This document shows, in pieces, positions 6,590-7,265 of a stretch of 7,265 nt of DNA (positions are counted from its first letter, which is position 1; every line of letters starts with the position of its first letter). A model generated the notes under the pieces. It was not told where the DNA came from and did no database searches. It worked only from the letters and a program-made list of their open reading frames with translations. Made by a program: the position numbers and the translations under genes. Source of the stretch: Spirochaetales bacterium (GTDB taxonomy: Bacteria; Spirochaetota; Spirochaetia; DSM-16054; Sediminispirochaetaceae); NCBI GenBank assembly GCA_021767325.1, contig JAASTM010000108.1:1-7265 (forward strand), read 5' to 3'.

Positions 6590-6609
6590 GCTTGATTTGG
6601 CTTTCAAGC
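6590..6609. promoter_or_regulatory. Inverted repeat overlapping the small-protein promoter
   Basis: GCTTGA (6590-6595) and TCAAGC (6604-6609) are perfect inverted arms separated by 8 bases. They cover the predicted -35 box and part of the spacer of the downstream promoter. The spacing suits a dimeric regulator, but a 6-bp arm is short and chance cannot be excluded. Confidence 0.35.
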
Positions 6610-6621
6610 TGATAGTATGAT
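6592..6621 (+). promoter_or_regulatory. Candidate promoter of the small membrane-protein gene
   Basis: TTGATT (6592-6597, 4 of 6 to consensus) and TATGAT (6616-6621, 5 of 6) are separated by 18 bases. The predicted start near 6628 leaves a short leader containing the Shine-Dalgarno GGAGG at 6631-6635. The -10 match is good. Confidence 0.5.
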
Positions 6622-6640
6622 TCGATGCACGGAGGTTGCT

Positions 6641-7099
6641 ATGGAATTGCTCAAATTCAGTGCGGGCTTCACTTTGATTCATATCGCCGCATACATACTG
6701 GCTGGAATGCTGGCTTTCAGAATCAGCCGTGATCTGTACAACGGCCAGCAGCGGTTGCTCGATTTTATTACCGATATGTCCGAGGGCGGTGAAAGCGGGC
6801 GCGTAAAGAAACTGTTTCTGCCGGCCCAGCTGCTGCGCGGAGTGCTCATGTCGCTGGTATTGTACCCGCTACTCCCCTTTCTCGGTGAGATTTCTTTCGG
6901 CGGGCGGTTTGCTTTTCTGTTCGGGCTGATGTTTATCTACAGCGATTTTGCCAGTGCCGTGCCCTTCCCGCACAACATCGAGGGATGGGTATACCTGAAA
7001 TCCCGCTATCTACAGAAAAACCGGCTCTGGAAACTGTATTTTGAGATCGTCATCTACAGTCTCCTGTTCGCCGGTTTCTCCGCGTGGCTCTTGTTTTAA
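6641..7099 (+). CDS. Small four-helix membrane protein, function unknown
   Basis: A 152-residue membrane protein that I do not recognise. Hydrophobic segments lie at about residues 7-27, 62-82, 86-105 and 133-151. Between the first two is a soluble loop (about 30-60) with mixed charge. The most distinctive stretch is SDFASAVPFPHNIEGWVYLK at 101-120, a loop after the third segment that is rich in proline and aromatic residues and may be a family signature. The ATG at 6641 is chosen over the upstream ATG at 6617 because GGAGG at 6631-6635 sits five bases before it, and because the predicted -10 box overlaps the upstream codon. The gene diverges from the radical SAM gene across 218 bases and converges with the partial gene at the window end, with 16 bases between stops. 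No partner protein is evident in the window. Confidence 0.78.
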   Translation: MELLKFSAGFTLIHIAAYILAGMLAFRISRDLYNGQQRLLDFITDMSEGGESGRVKKLFLPAQLLRGVLMSLVLYPLLPFLGEISFGGRFAFLFGLMFIYSDFASAVPFPHNIEGWVYLKSRYLQKNRLWKLYFEIVIYSLLFAGFSAWLLF

Positions 7100-7115
7100 T
7101 TTATAGGTTTTTGAG

Positions 7116-7265
7116 CTACAGGCTGTCACCGAAGTCGGTCCGAAACCTGGCCATCAGTTTTTCGGGCCAGTCGCCGATCGGTTTGAGGCGGCCGACGAAA
7201 AAGCGCAGCACCTCCGGCTCCTTGTCCCACTGCAGCCCCCCGACCAGTTCGCGGTTGTCGTAGAG
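7116..7265 (-). CDS. C-terminal end of an unidentified protein (start outside window)
   Basis: The minus strand is open from the window edge to a TAG stop at 7118-7116, encoding the last 49 residues of a longer protein. The fragment contains ELVGGLQWDKEPEVLRFFVG, then LKPIGDWPEKL, and ends FRTDFGDSL. It is charged, soluble-looking and has codon use typical of the GC-rich genes here (many CTG, GTC and CGC codons), which supports it being real coding sequence. I cannot identify the family from this part. It is convergent with the small membrane-protein gene. Confidence 0.6.
   Translation of the reverse strand, partial: LYDNRELVGGLQWDKEPEVLRFFVGRLKPIGDWPEKLMARFRTDFGDSL

Noticed and set aside
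6366..6620. 84-codon plus-strand open frame spanning the radical SAM start and the intergenic region
   Set aside because: It begins inside the radical SAM gene antisense to it, lacks a ribosome-binding site, and covers the promoter region of the next gene.
1..7265. CRISPR arrays, tRNA/rRNA genes, insertion sequences
   Set aside because: No regularly spaced repeats, cloverleaf or rRNA signatures, transposase motifs or terminal inverted repeats were seen.

Overview
The window looks like chromosomal DNA from a diderm (Gram-negative-type) bacterium. It encodes a secreted protein with a CsgG-like domain and a C-terminal half that reads as an outer-membrane beta-barrel ending in phenylalanine, plus bacterial membrane-lipid enzymes. 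A spirochaete or another deep-branching diderm would fit this mix, but no marker gene settles the taxonomy. Most of the window is GC-rich (hand counts of sample 60-base lines in the lipid genes give 63-77%). The tetR/membrane-protein cassette in the middle is nearer 47-50%.

Layout: (1) Bases 1-2091, + strand: the 3' part of a cyclopropane-fatty-acid synthase gene (all bicarbonate-site residues present), followed 10 bases later by a geranylgeranyl-reductase-type flavoprotein carrying the YxWxFPx8GxG lipid-substrate motif. (2) 2127-3329, - strand: a secreted CsgG-domain/beta-barrel protein, convergent with the first pair. (3) 3330-3476: a divergent control region with a TTGACA promoter and a perfect 38-bp palindrome built from two 13-bp operator-like palindromes. 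(4) 3477-4873, + strand: a TetR-family regulator overlapping the start of an 8-TM membrane protein of unknown function. (5) 4941-6422, - strand: a B12-binding-domain radical SAM protein of the DUF4070/HpnP-like type. (6) 6423-6640: a divergent promoter region. (7) 6641-7099, + strand: a small 4-TM protein of unknown function. (8) 7116-7265, - strand: the C-terminal end of an unidentified gene that runs off the window.

How the genes may work together: the cfa-type methyltransferase and the flavin reductase look like one transcription unit. A plausible joint role is one-carbon modification of an unsaturated acyl chain followed by, or alternating with, double-bond reduction. The radical SAM protein belongs to a superfamily branch that includes lipid-modifying enzymes, so membrane-lipid remodelling may be a local theme. 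The TetR/8-TM unit appears to be a self-contained, strongly autoregulated cassette. Its operator is the clearest regulatory structure in the window, and its effector and transported or modified substrate cannot be read from sequence.
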